64,000 nucleotides of DNA from assembly GCF_022815605.1 (NCBI RefSeq), contig NZ_JALGRP010000001.1, positions 219,715-283,714 on the forward strand, in the 5' to 3' direction. Each line of letters opens with the position of its first letter. Within the stretch, counting starts at the first letter, position 1. The position numbers were made by a program, and so were the translations under genes. Positions 10,536 through 20,575 of the stretch are shown one piece after another. The notes beneath the pieces are model-generated. The model ran no database searches and was not told where the DNA came from. It saw only the letters and a list, made by a program, of their open reading frames with translations. Source of the stretch: Microbacterium sp. VKM Ac-2923 (GTDB taxonomy: Bacteria > Actinomycetota > Actinomycetes > Actinomycetales > Microbacteriaceae).

Positions 10536-11123
10536 GTGGCCGTCGATCGAGAACGGATCGCAGCGCTCGTCCGCGAGCTGCTGGAGGCGATCGGGGAGAA
10601 CCCCGATCGCCCCGGCCTGCGTCAGACCCCGGCGCGCGTGGCCGAGTCGTGGACCGAGTTCTTCGGGGGAGTGGGGCAGGATGCCGGTGCCCCCCTGCAG
10701 CACACGATCTCGGTGACGCGGGGGCCGGCGCCCGACACCCTGCCGTCGGGCGCGGTGATGGTGCGCGACATCGCGTTCCGCTCGATGTGCGAGCACCACT
10801 TGCTGCCGTTCCGCGGTCACGCCCACGTGGCGTACCTCCCGGGCGAGGAAGTGGTGGGACTCGGCGCCCTCCCGCGCGTCATCGACATCCTCGCCGCCCG
10901 CCCGCAGGTGCAGGAGCGGTTGGGCGAGCAGATCGCCGATGCCATCGACTCGGCGCTCGACGCGCGCGGAGTGCTCGTCGTGCTCGACGCCGCGCACGAG
11001 TGCGTGACCATGCGCGGCGGCCGCCAGCCCGACGCCTCCACGGTGACGATCGCCGCCCGCGGCGCCTACCTCGAGCCCGCGGCGCGCGCCGAACTCATCG
11101 CCCTCATCGGAGCGCGCGCGTGA
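10536..11123 (+). CDS. folE: GTP cyclohydrolase I
   Basis: First enzyme of folate synthesis, converting GTP to dihydroneopterin triphosphate. The 195 residues contain the zinc ligands in SMCEHHLLPFRGHAHV and HECVTMRG, and the conserved GLGALPRVIDI-type helix. The GTG start lies six bases after the ftsH stop. Its last codons overlap the GTG start of folP, implying translational coupling. Confidence 0.96.
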   Translation: MAVDRERIAALVRELLEAIGENPDRPGLRQTPARVAESWTEFFGGVGQDAGAPLQHTISVTRGPAPDTLPSGAVMVRDIAFRSMCEHHLLPFRGHAHVAYLPGEEVVGLGALPRVIDILAARPQVQERLGEQIADAIDSALDARGVLVVLDAAHECVTMRGGRQPDASTVTIAARGAYLEPAARAELIALIGARA

Positions 11124-11914
11124 CCCTGGTCATGGGGATCGTCAACGTCACCCCCGACTCCTTCAGCGACGGCGGCCGTTACCTCGACCCCGACGTCGCG
11201 GTCGCCCACGCCCGCTCGCTCCGCGCGCAGGGCGCCGATCTGCTCGACGTCGGCGGTGAGTCCACGCGGCCGGGAGCCGAGCGGGTGGCGCCCCGGGTGG
11301 AGCAGCAGCGAGTGCTCCCGGTCGTTGCGGCGCTGGCATCCGAGGGGGTTTTCGTGAGCATCGACACCATGAACGCCTCGACCGCGGTCGCCGCGGTCGA
11401 CGCGGGGGCGCGGCTCGTCAACGACGTCTCGGGCGGGCTCGCCGACCCCGACATGCTCGCCGCCGTCGCCGACGTGCACGTGGACATCGTCCTGGGGCAT
11501 TGGCGCGGGCCGTCGAGCGAGATGTACGCCCGGGCCGACTATTCCGACGTGGGTCGTGAGGTGGCCGCGGAGCTCCGGGAACGCGTGGCCGCCGCCGTCG
11601 CCGCGGGGATCGACCCGTCACGCATCGTCGTCGATCCCGGCATCGGGTTCGGCAAGCGCGGCGCGCAGAACTGGGAGACGCTCCGTGCGCTGCCGTCGAT
11701 CGGCGCCTCGGGATATCGGACGCTGGTGGGAACCAGCCGCAAGCGGTTCCTCGCCGAGACCCTCGGCGACGAGGATGCCGACCTCACCCGACGCGACCTC
11801 GCCACCGCCGTGACCAGTGCCCTCGCCGCCCGGGCGGGCGCGTGGGCGGTGCGCGTGCACGACGTACCGACCACGCGCGACGCCCTCGCCGTCGCGCGCG
11901 CCTGGGGGGCCTGA
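11120..11914 (+). CDS. folP: Dihydropteroate synthase
   Basis: Condenses 6-hydroxymethyl-dihydropterin diphosphate with p-aminobenzoate. 264 residues from the GTG overlapping folE (GTGA); an ATG at 11132 is an alternative start. TIM-barrel motifs are intact: MGIVNVTPDSFSDGG at the N-terminus, GGESTRPGA, DPGIGFGK and GTSRKRF near the C-terminus. Next to folE and folB in one overlapping operon. Confidence 0.95.
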   Translation: MTLVMGIVNVTPDSFSDGGRYLDPDVAVAHARSLRAQGADLLDVGGESTRPGAERVAPRVEQQRVLPVVAALASEGVFVSIDTMNASTAVAAVDAGARLVNDVSGGLADPDMLAAVADVHVDIVLGHWRGPSSEMYARADYSDVGREVAAELRERVAAAVAAGIDPSRIVVDPGIGFGKRGAQNWETLRALPSIGASGYRTLVGTSRKRFLAETLGDEDADLTRRDLATAVTSALAARAGAWAVRVHDVPTTRDALAVARAWGA

Positions 11915-12282
11915 TGGATGCCATCGACCACATCACGCTGACGGGCGTGCGCGCCTACGGGTACCACGGCGTGTACCCCGACGAGAAGCGCGAGGGGCAG
12001 GAGTTCGTGGTCGACGCGGTGCTCGCCCTGTCGCTGCGACGTGCGGCCGAGACCGATGATGTCGTCGACACGGTGCACTACGGCGAGCTCGCGGAACGTC
12101 TCGTCGCGGTCGTCGCGGGCGAACCCGTCGATCTCCTCGAGACGCTCGCGCAACGCTTGGCCGACGACGTCCTGCGTGACGGCCGCGTGGAGTCGGTGAC
12201 CATCACGGTGCACAAACCGCAGGCGCCCATCCCGGTGCCGTTCGGCGACGTCGCGGTGACGATCACGCGAGGCCGCCCATGA
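11914..12282 (+). CDS. folB: Dihydroneopterin aldolase
   Basis: Converts dihydroneopterin to 6-hydroxymethyl-dihydropterin. 122 residues beginning MDAIDHITLTGV. The characteristic GYHGVYPDEKREGQEF (with the catalytic Tyr/Glu region) and the C-terminal VHKPQAPIP are present. ATG overlaps the folP stop (TGATG), which fixes the start; a longer upstream open frame is not needed. Confidence 0.95.
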   Translation: MDAIDHITLTGVRAYGYHGVYPDEKREGQEFVVDAVLALSLRRAAETDDVVDTVHYGELAERLVAVVAGEPVDLLETLAQRLADDVLRDGRVESVTITVHKPQAPIPVPFGDVAVTITRGRP

Positions 12283-12797
12283 GCGTGCGGTTGGCCCACG
12301 GCATGGGTGAGGCACCCCGGGCCACGCCGGTCGAGGCGGTCGTCGCGCTGGGCGCCAACCTCGGCCGCCGCGCCGAGACGTTGGCCGCTGCGGTCGACGA
12401 GCTGACGCGACTCACCCTGACGACCGACGTCCGCGTCTCGGAGCCGATCGAGACCGTCGCCGTCACGGTCGACGGCGAGGACGAAGACGCGCCGCGGTAT
12501 CTCAACGCCGTCGCGGTCCTGCGGACCCGCCTCGCCCCGGCCGAACTGCTCGCGTCGTTGCACCGCATCGAGGCGCGGCACGGACGCGAGAGGCGCGAGC
12601 GATGGGGCGATCGCACCCTCGACCTCGACCTCATCGCCTACGGGGATGAGTCCATCGATCGCGACGACCTCGTCGTGCCGCACCCCCGGGCCCACGAACG
12701 CGAGTTCGTGCTCGCCCCGTGGGCCGCACTGGACCCGGATGCCGAGATCCCCGGGCGCGGGCGCATCACCGACCTCTTGGAAAGGCTCCGACGATGA
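12279..12797 (+). CDS. folK: 6-hydroxymethyl-dihydropterin pyrophosphokinase
   Basis: Activates hydroxymethyl-dihydropterin with ATP for FolP. 172 residues with ALGANLGRRAETLA near residue 23, RYLNAVAVLRT, and the HPPK signature GDRTLDLDLIAYGDE near residue 110. ATGA overlaps with folB before it and with the DUF3180 gene after it. Confidence 0.95.
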   Translation: MSVRLAHGMGEAPRATPVEAVVALGANLGRRAETLAAAVDELTRLTLTTDVRVSEPIETVAVTVDGEDEDAPRYLNAVAVLRTRLAPAELLASLHRIEARHGRERRERWGDRTLDLDLIAYGDESIDRDDLVVPHPRAHEREFVLAPWAALDPDAEIPGRGRITDLLERLRR

Positions 12798-13279
12798 GGC
12801 GCACAGGTGCCGGCATCCTCACCATCGCCGCGGTCGTTGGCGCGGCGGTCGGGTTCATCCTGGACACGATGCTGACCGCGATGGGACGCGCGACGTTCAC
12901 TCCGGCGGCCAGCCTGCCGACGATCCTCGCGCTGCTCGGGGCCGTGATCGTTGCGCTGGCGGTGTCGGTCTTCCGCGCGTCCCGGGGTCGCGGCGGTCGA
13001 CCGGTCAATCCGTTCCAGGCCCTGCGCATCGCGATGCTGGCGAAGGCATCCTCGTTGCTCGGCGCGGCCGCGTTCGGCTTCTCGCTGGGGCTGATCGTCT
13101 TCCTGACGACCCGTCCGGTGACACCGTCGCTAGGCTCGATGGGAACGATCGTCGCGACGCTCGTGTGCGCTGTCGTCCTGGTCGCCGCGGGACTCGTTGC
13201 CGAGCAACTGTGCACCATCCGGAAGGACGACGATGACGACACCCCCGGAAACACCCCGACCGGACCCGTCGGCGCCTGA
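12794..13279 (+). CDS. DUF3180 membrane protein
   Basis: 161-residue protein with four predicted membrane segments (about residues 5-25, 37-55, 80-100, 115-138) and a charged Asp-rich C-terminus. It matches the DUF3180 type that follows folK in many actinobacteria. The start ATG overlaps the folK stop. Its 3' end overlaps the next gene by 47 bases. Function unknown; the constant position suggests only co-transcription with folate genes. Confidence 0.8.
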   Translation: MRRTGAGILTIAAVVGAAVGFILDTMLTAMGRATFTPAASLPTILALLGAVIVALAVSVFRASRGRGGRPVNPFQALRIAMLAKASSLLGAAAFGFSLGLIVFLTTRPVTPSLGSMGTIVATLVCAVVLVAAGLVAEQLCTIRKDDDDDTPGNTPTGPVGA

Positions 13280-14183
13280 CGCCGACGTCGAGGTTCCGCT
13301 TCACCAGGACTCGAGCCCCGGGGCGTCTGCGGACGGTGCCTGGCCTCAGCCCGATCCCCTCGCCCGATTCGTGGCACCGGCGGCGGGGGCGTTGCCCGAC
13401 CCGGGCGTCGGTCGCCCTGATGCGCCGCCTGTCGAGGTCGAGAGGGCGCCGGAGGCCCCGGTGGGAGCGCGTCTGCGTCGAGACCGCCCGGCGGGTACGG
13501 CCTCAGCGGGCGCGCCTGAGCGGGAGGATCGGCGGCCCCGCGACGAGCTCGTCGGCGAACGGGTCGTCGATCCCGGCGAGGGGACCGTGGCCGGCGATCT
13601 CGGCCCCAGCGAGGGGACCGGGCCGGTCGATCCCGGTGCGCGCGAGGGGAGCGCCGTGCTCAGCGACCGCACCTACGACCGCATCCTCGAGCCCCGGTCG
13701 GACCGCCGCCTTCCGCTCGGCGACGGGACCTGGCACCAACTGGCTCGGGCGTACGTGCGCGTCCAGCTCATCACGCAGGGCGCCGTCTTCGTCCTCGTGA
13801 TCGTCGCCGCCGTGGCGGCGCAGGTGATCACCGGGGTGCGGTGGCAATGGATCCCGGCGGGCGTCATCCTTCTGATCACCCTGATCGGGCTCATCATCAC
13901 ACCGCGGCAGGCCCGGTCCTTCGGCTACCAGCTGCGGCACGACGACCTCGTGTTCCGCCGGGGCATCCTCTGGCAGAGGGTCGTGGCGGTGCCCTACGGC
14001 CGGATGCAGCTCGTCGACATCACGCACGGCCCTCTGGATCGCGGTTTCGGAATCGCCCAGCTCAAGCTCGTGACCGCGGCCGCTTCGACGGGGGTCACCA
14101 TTCCGGGGCTCACGCAGGAGGCGGCCGAGCATTTGCGCGACACGCTCGTCGCCGTGGCCGAGACGCGACGGACGGGACTGTGA
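13233..14183 (+). CDS. PH-domain (bPH2, YdbS-like) membrane protein
   Basis: 316 residues. The first ~155 are Pro/Asp/Gly-rich and probably disordered and cytoplasmic. Two membrane segments (about 175-195 and 205-222) then precede a bacterial PH domain with GYQLRHDDLVFRRGILW and VPYGRMQLVDI, the YdbS signature. The start ATG 13233 is preceded by GGAAGGACG and lies inside the DUF3180 gene. It pairs with the next gene (YdbT-like), as usual for this system. YdbS/YdbT homologues have been linked to membrane or antimicrobial-peptide tolerance in Bacillus; here the role is inferred only. Confidence 0.85.
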   Translation: MTTPPETPRPDPSAPDADVEVPLHQDSSPGASADGAWPQPDPLARFVAPAAGALPDPGVGRPDAPPVEVERAPEAPVGARLRRDRPAGTASAGAPEREDRRPRDELVGERVVDPGEGTVAGDLGPSEGTGPVDPGAREGSAVLSDRTYDRILEPRSDRRLPLGDGTWHQLARAYVRVQLITQGAVFVLVIVAAVAAQVITGVRWQWIPAGVILLITLIGLIITPRQARSFGYQLRHDDLVFRRGILWQRVVAVPYGRMQLVDITHGPLDRGFGIAQLKLVTAAASTGVTIPGLTQEAAEHLRDTLVAVAETRRTGL

Positions 14184-15895
14184 CCGACGCGGAGGCGCCC
14201 GGCGATCCGAGGTCCGCGGATCCCGCGGACGATCTCGGACGCGTGTCGGAGGGCGACCCGGGCAGGCCGAGGTCCACGGATCCCGCGGACGATCTCGGTC
14301 GCGCGTCGGAGGGTCAGATCGGATCGGGGCTCGAAGCGGGTCCGCCGCCGGGGCGCATCGGCCTGATCTCCGTCCGATCGCCGTACAGCGACGGGCAATG
14401 GCATCGTCTGCATCCCCTCACGCCGTTGCTGCGCGGGGGGCTGACGCTCCTCGTCATCATCGGCGTGATCGTCGCCAATCTGCGCGAGCGCCTCGTGGAG
14501 TTCCTCTTCCCGGTCTTCACCGACCTGCCGCCGGGTGAACTGCCGCCCGACCCGGTCGACTTCATCCTCGCGAACAACCTCATCCTCATCGTGGGCGGCG
14601 CGACTCTGGCGGTGCTCGTCGTCCTGCTGGTGCTTTTCCGGTTGTCGTGGCGGTTCCACACGCTGCGTATCGGCGACGACGACGTCGAAGTGCGCTCGGG
14701 CGTGCTGTTCCGCACCCATCGCCGGGCGCCCCTGGATCGCGTGCAGGGCGTCAATCTCACGCGACCGATGATCGCCCGGCTGCTCGGGCTGGCGAAGCTC
14801 GAGGTCGTCGGCGCGGGTCTCGACGCCAACGTCAAGCTCGAGTACCTGTCCGGGAAGGATGCCGAGGCCATCCGCGGAGATATCCTGCGGCTCGCATCGG
14901 GTCGCCGTCTGGCGGCGGAGCGGACGCCGGAGGGCCAGCGGTCTTCGCTCGCGCGCCAGGCCGCGGCCGCGGTGGGCTCGGGGCTGCAGGGACTCGTCGA
15001 CGGGGAGGACTTCTCCGACTCCGAGCCCGAGAGCATCGTGCGCATCCCGATCGGGCGGCTCGTGGCATCCCGTATCCTGAGCGGCTCGACGCTGTTCCTC
15101 ATCGCCCTCGTCGGGGGGATAGCGGTGGCGGCGTCGCTGTCGACGCTCTGGCTCCTGTTCACCGTCATCCCGATGTTCCTCGCGTTCGGGGCGTACTACG
15201 TGCGGTCCATCGCGCGCGGTCTGCGCTACTCGATCGCGCCGACGCGCGATGGGGTGCGGGTGACCTTCGGGCTGTTCACCACCGTCTCCGAGATCGTGCC
15301 GCCCGGACGCGTACACGCCATCGAGGTGCGTCAGCCGCTGCTGTGGCGCCCGTTCGGGTGGTGGACGGTGTCGGTGAACCGGTTGTCGGGTCGGTCCTCG
15401 ACCGATACCAGCACCGACCAGTTCGCCGCCGTGCTGCCCATCGGCACGCGTGAAGATGTGGAGCGCGTGCTGGGCATCCTCGCGCCGTCTCTCACCGGCG
15501 ATGAGTGGACGGGAATCTTCCGCGACGGCATCTTGGGTCCCGTGGACGACGACCCCTACGTGACGACTCCGGCCCGCGCGCGCTGGCTTCGGCCGATGTC
15601 GTGGCGCCGCAACGGGGTGCTGCTCACGGCCGATTCCCTCCTGATGCGTCGGGGATGGGTATGGCGCTCGTTGAGCGTCCTCCCCCTCGCGCGTCTGCAG
15701 TCGGTCGGCCTGGAGCAGGGGCCGCTGGCCAGGGCGTTCGGTGCGGCGACGCTCACCGGCCATGTGATCGCGGGGACCGTGCAAACCTCGGTCGGTGCCC
15801 TCGACCGCGAAGAGGTGGTGCGCATGTTCGAGCGGACCGCGCACGCAAGCGTCGACGCGGCCGCGACTGACCGCAGCCACCGGTGGGCCGGATGA
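14180..15895 (+). CDS. PH-domain (bPH2, YdbT-like) membrane protein
   Basis: 571 residues from the GTG overlapping the previous stop (GTGA). After a ~60-residue hydrophilic leader come two membrane segments, a PH domain (FHTLRIGDDDVEVRSGVLFRT), two more membrane segments around residues 300-345, and two further PH modules. RVQGVNL, RVHAIEV and RLQSVGL are the repeated core strands. The leader contains a 60-bp tandem duplication (14211-14270 and from 14271), giving PADDLGRVSEG / PADDLGRASEG. Works presumably as a complex with the upstream YdbS-like protein. Confidence 0.85.
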   Translation: MTDAEAPGDPRSADPADDLGRVSEGDPGRPRSTDPADDLGRASEGQIGSGLEAGPPPGRIGLISVRSPYSDGQWHRLHPLTPLLRGGLTLLVIIGVIVANLRERLVEFLFPVFTDLPPGELPPDPVDFILANNLILIVGGATLAVLVVLLVLFRLSWRFHTLRIGDDDVEVRSGVLFRTHRRAPLDRVQGVNLTRPMIARLLGLAKLEVVGAGLDANVKLEYLSGKDAEAIRGDILRLASGRRLAAERTPEGQRSSLARQAAAAVGSGLQGLVDGEDFSDSEPESIVRIPIGRLVASRILSGSTLFLIALVGGIAVAASLSTLWLLFTVIPMFLAFGAYYVRSIARGLRYSIAPTRDGVRVTFGLFTTVSEIVPPGRVHAIEVRQPLLWRPFGWWTVSVNRLSGRSSTDTSTDQFAAVLPIGTREDVERVLGILAPSLTGDEWTGIFRDGILGPVDDDPYVTTPARARWLRPMSWRRNGVLLTADSLLMRRGWVWRSLSVLPLARLQSVGLEQGPLARAFGAATLTGHVIAGTVQTSVGALDREEVVRMFERTAHASVDAAATDRSHRWAG

Positions 15896-16611
15896 GCGGC
15901 CGCGACGGACGCCTCGGCGTCGGAGTGATCGGCGCCGGCCGTGTGGGTCCCGTTCTGGCTGCGGCTCTCGCCGGGGCCGGGCACGCCCTGACCGGCATCA
16001 CCTCGGGCTCGGATGACGACCGGGTCGAGGCCATCCTCCCCGGACTCCCCGTTCTGACCGCCGACGAGGTCGTGCGGCGTAGTGAGTTGGTCGTTCTCGC
16101 GGTGCCGCACGACCAACTGCCGAGCCTGGTGACGGGGCTCGCCGACCTCGGGGCCTGGCAACCGGGCCAGCTCGTGCTGCACACCGACGCCGCGTACGGC
16201 GTGCGTGTCCTCGACCCCGCGGTCCGCCTCGGGGCGATCCCGCTCGCGATTCATCCGGCCATCGTCTTCACGGGAGCATCGTCGATCGACCTGCGGCAGC
16301 TGGCCCAGGCGTACGCCGCCGTGACGGCGCCGGCGCCGGTGCTGCCCATCGCGCAAGCGCTGGCGGTCGAACTCGGATGCGAGCCGGTGGTGGTCGCCGA
16401 GGGCGACCGCGGCACGTATGCCGAGGCGATCGCGACCGCGACCGAGTTCTCGCGCTCCATCGTTCGGCAGTCGTCGGAGATGCTCGCGCGCGTCGGTGTC
16501 GACAACCCCGGCGGATACCTCTCCGCGCTCGTACGCTCGAGCGTCGACCAGGCCCTCGTGGAGGGGGCGGGCCGTCGAGCACCCGACAGCGACGCTACGA
16601 TCGACGAATGA
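15892..16611 (+). CDS. Rossmann-fold DUF2520 oxidoreductase
   Basis: 239 residues. The N-terminal dinucleotide-binding motif GVIGAGRVGPVLAAAL is intact; a central AVPHDQLPSL and SIHP-like AIHPAIVF are family features; the C-terminal half is the helical DUF2520 domain. The family is related to ketopantoate and 6-phosphogluconate dehydrogenases but its reaction is not established. The start ATG overlaps the YdbT-like stop. It precedes a PanC-like gene, and a second DUF2520 gene at 41.1-41.9 kb also adjoins a panC. Confidence 0.85.
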   Translation: MSGRDGRLGVGVIGAGRVGPVLAAALAGAGHALTGITSGSDDDRVEAILPGLPVLTADEVVRRSELVVLAVPHDQLPSLVTGLADLGAWQPGQLVLHTDAAYGVRVLDPAVRLGAIPLAIHPAIVFTGASSIDLRQLAQAYAAVTAPAPVLPIAQALAVELGCEPVVVAEGDRGTYAEAIATATEFSRSIVRQSSEMLARVGVDNPGGYLSALVRSSVDQALVEGAGRRAPDSDATIDE

Positions 16612-17462
16612 TCCGCACCCTCGAGGATCTGCGCACCCGACTCGGTCAGATCCGAGGCGCAGACCGGTCGTCCGGCGGCCCCCGCGTCGCACTCGTTTCG
16701 ACGCTGGGAGCCCTGCACGACGGCCACGTCGACCTCATCCAGGCGGCGCGCGAGCGCGCCGACGTGGTTGTCGTGTCGACCTTCGTCAATCCGCTCCGCT
16801 TCCGCACCGCCGATGAGACGGCGGCTTACCCGCGGTCGCCCGAGGCCGACGAGCGCGTGCTCGACGATCTCGGCGTCGATGTCGTGTTCGCGCCCACCGC
16901 GGCGGAGTTCCTCCCCGCGGGTACCGCGACCACGCGCGTGTCGGCAGGAGATGTCGGGTTGCGTTACGAGGGGCGTGCGCGTCCGTTCTACTTCGACGGT
17001 GTGCTGACGGTGGAGGCGAAGCTGTTCCACCTGGTCCGTCCCGACGTCGCCGTCTACGGCGAGCGCGACCAGCAGCGGGTGTTCCTGGTGCAGCGGATGG
17101 TGCGCGACCTCGACTTCGCGATCGACATCGCCACGGTCCCGACGGTCCGCACGGACGAGGGCCTCCCCGTGTCGAGTCGCACCGCTCTGCTCGAGCCCGC
17201 CGATCGACGCGCGGCCGCCAAGCTGCCGCGGGCGCTGGAGGCTGCGGCATCCAACTCCGATCTGGGCGTCGACTCGTGCATCGCCGCCGCCCAGTCGGCA
17301 CTCATGGGGGAGCAGCGCATCGCGCTCGAGTACCTCAGCGTGGTGAACCCCGCCACGTTCCTTCCCGTCGACGATGGTCATCGCGGTCGCGCACTTGCCC
17401 TCATCGCCGCGACCGTCGGTGGGCACCGCTTCATCGACAACGCGGAGATCTCGCTGCGCTGA
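16608..17462 (+). CDS. Divergent pantothenate synthetase paralogue (PanC-like)
   Basis: 284 residues, clearly of the pantoate-beta-alanine ligase fold. The ATP-binding HxGH is kept (ALHDGH, His37/His40), with FVNP, AYPRSPEADE and a family-like C-terminal LIDN-type end (FIDNAEISLR). Several substrate residues are changed: FVNPxQF reads FVNPLRF (Arg64), the FGxKDxQQ motif reads YGERDQQR (Arg153, Arg157), and SSRN reads SSRT. A canonical PanC is encoded at 40.2 kb, so this copy need not make pantothenate. The ATG overlaps the DUF2520 stop, yet TACGAT (16596-16601) six bases before it could be a separate leaderless promoter. lysS follows. Confidence 0.85.
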   Translation: MIRTLEDLRTRLGQIRGADRSSGGPRVALVSTLGALHDGHVDLIQAARERADVVVVSTFVNPLRFRTADETAAYPRSPEADERVLDDLGVDVVFAPTAAEFLPAGTATTRVSAGDVGLRYEGRARPFYFDGVLTVEAKLFHLVRPDVAVYGERDQQRVFLVQRMVRDLDFAIDIATVPTVRTDEGLPVSSRTALLEPADRRAAAKLPRALEAAASNSDLGVDSCIAAAQSALMGEQRIALEYLSVVNPATFLPVDDGHRGRALALIAATVGGHRFIDNAEISLR

Positions 17463-17554
17463 CACGAGCGCCTGGGGCGGGTGCGCCGTCCGCCGTCGCC
17501 CCGGGGCGTCCGACCGCGACGAATAGACTGGGGGCGACCCCGAGGAGCTTCACG

Positions 17555-19075
<1,521 letters not shown>

Positions 19076-20313
19076 GCCGCTCGAACACCCACTCGGGCAG
19101 TCGGCCGGCGTCGATCATCGTGCGCATGATCTCGCTGAGACCGTGCGTGCCGTCGATCGCGAGAGCGGCGTCGACATAGAACGCGGCGTGCGTGGAGCGT
19201 CCTGACGCCCACGCGAGCCATGCGCACGCCGAGAGCGCACCAGGCCGGCGCGGAGGAGTGGCGAGTGACGCCACCCGGCGGCACACGTCGAGTCCGGCTC
19301 GCAATCGGTCGGGGTCGGGCTGTGCGCCCTCGCCCCACATCGGACGGGCGAGATCCTCGGGTACGGGTTCGCCGCCGCGGAAGGCAGTCTGTGCCCGGAA
19401 GACGGCATCGCCCGTGGCCAGGTCGCCGGTCCACTGCATCAGGGCGACGTCGCGCAACGCGGGTCGTTCCAGACAGAACGCCAACGCCGCCATGCGGGTG
19501 GTGTCCACCTGTTCCGGCTGCGCGACCGCGTGCTCGAACAGACAGGGCGGGTCGGCGATCTCCGCGGCAACGGCGTCGGCGGCGACGCGACGTGCGGGGG
19601 AGAGGCGGCGACGGTCGCGCGACCGTCGGAGCGCGTGCTCGACGTCGACCAGGAGTCGTTCGACTCTCTTCGCGTCCTCCGAGGACGCCGCGGGGAGGCG
19701 GGCGGCGGACAGATGGTCGCCGCTGACATCGTGGTCCAGCCCGTCGAAAGCGGCATCCTGGATCTCGGCGAGAGGATGCGACGCGGGCGCGGGCTCGAGA
19801 TAGCTCGCCCATCCGTCGGGGCCCACGACGAGTGCGTCGATGACGCGCAACCCGCAGATGTCGGCTCGAGCGCGAACGGCATCCACGAGTCGGGTGCGGG
19901 GTGCGCCGGCATCGCTCGTCACGGGATCGTCGGTGTAGACGGCGATGGCGACGGCGTCGGTGCGGGTCACCTTGCAGGCCATGCCGATGACGGTCGAGGC
20001 CACCCCCTCTTCGGTGGGGGCGTCGTCGTCGGGGGGCAGGTCGACGCGCATCGCCCCGAGCGAGCGCCCCCGATGGAACGGGACGACGACGAGGCTGTCC
20101 CGCGGCGTGCATTCGAGCAGGTGCGGGACGAGGGAGAGGAAGGCGGGTGACGAAGTGGCTCGCACGACGGTGGTGGTCATGGGTCGAGAGTGGCCGTCGG
20201 GGGAGGTCCCATTCGGGTCGGATTCGCTCGATCGTGGATCATCGCACGCATTCGCCGGATGGGGAGGAGGCGCGGGCGGGCGTTCGTCCAGCCGCCCCGG
20301 GTATCCTCGGAGC

Positions 20314-20511
20314 ATGGACGAGACCTGGATCGCGATGCTGTGGGCGATCCTGCCGACCCTTGTGGTCTCCGTCGTCTTCTTCTTCATCCTCCGCAACGTC
20401 ATCCGCATGGACCGCACCGAGCGCAAGGTCTACGCGCGGATCGAAGCGCAGGAGCGGGCCAAGCGAGGCCTCCCGCCGGTGGCTCCTCCGGGCGACGGCG
20501 CCGCGAACTGA
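20314..20511 (+). CDS. Small single-pass membrane protein
   Basis: 65 residues starting MDETWIAMLWAILPTLVVSV, one hydrophobic segment (about 6-27), then a highly charged cytoplasmic-type tail with RMDRTERKVYARIEAQERAKR. Leaderless start: TATCCT (20302-20307), six bases, ATG. Similar short proteins occur in many Microbacteriaceae. No function is known. Confidence 0.75.
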   Translation: MDETWIAMLWAILPTLVVSVVFFFILRNVIRMDRTERKVYARIEAQERAKRGLPPVAPPGDGAAN

Positions 20512-20575
20512 CGCTCGCGCGATCGCTGTCGCAGGTCATCGCTACGCTGGGTCCACAACCCTTCCAGGAGGACCC

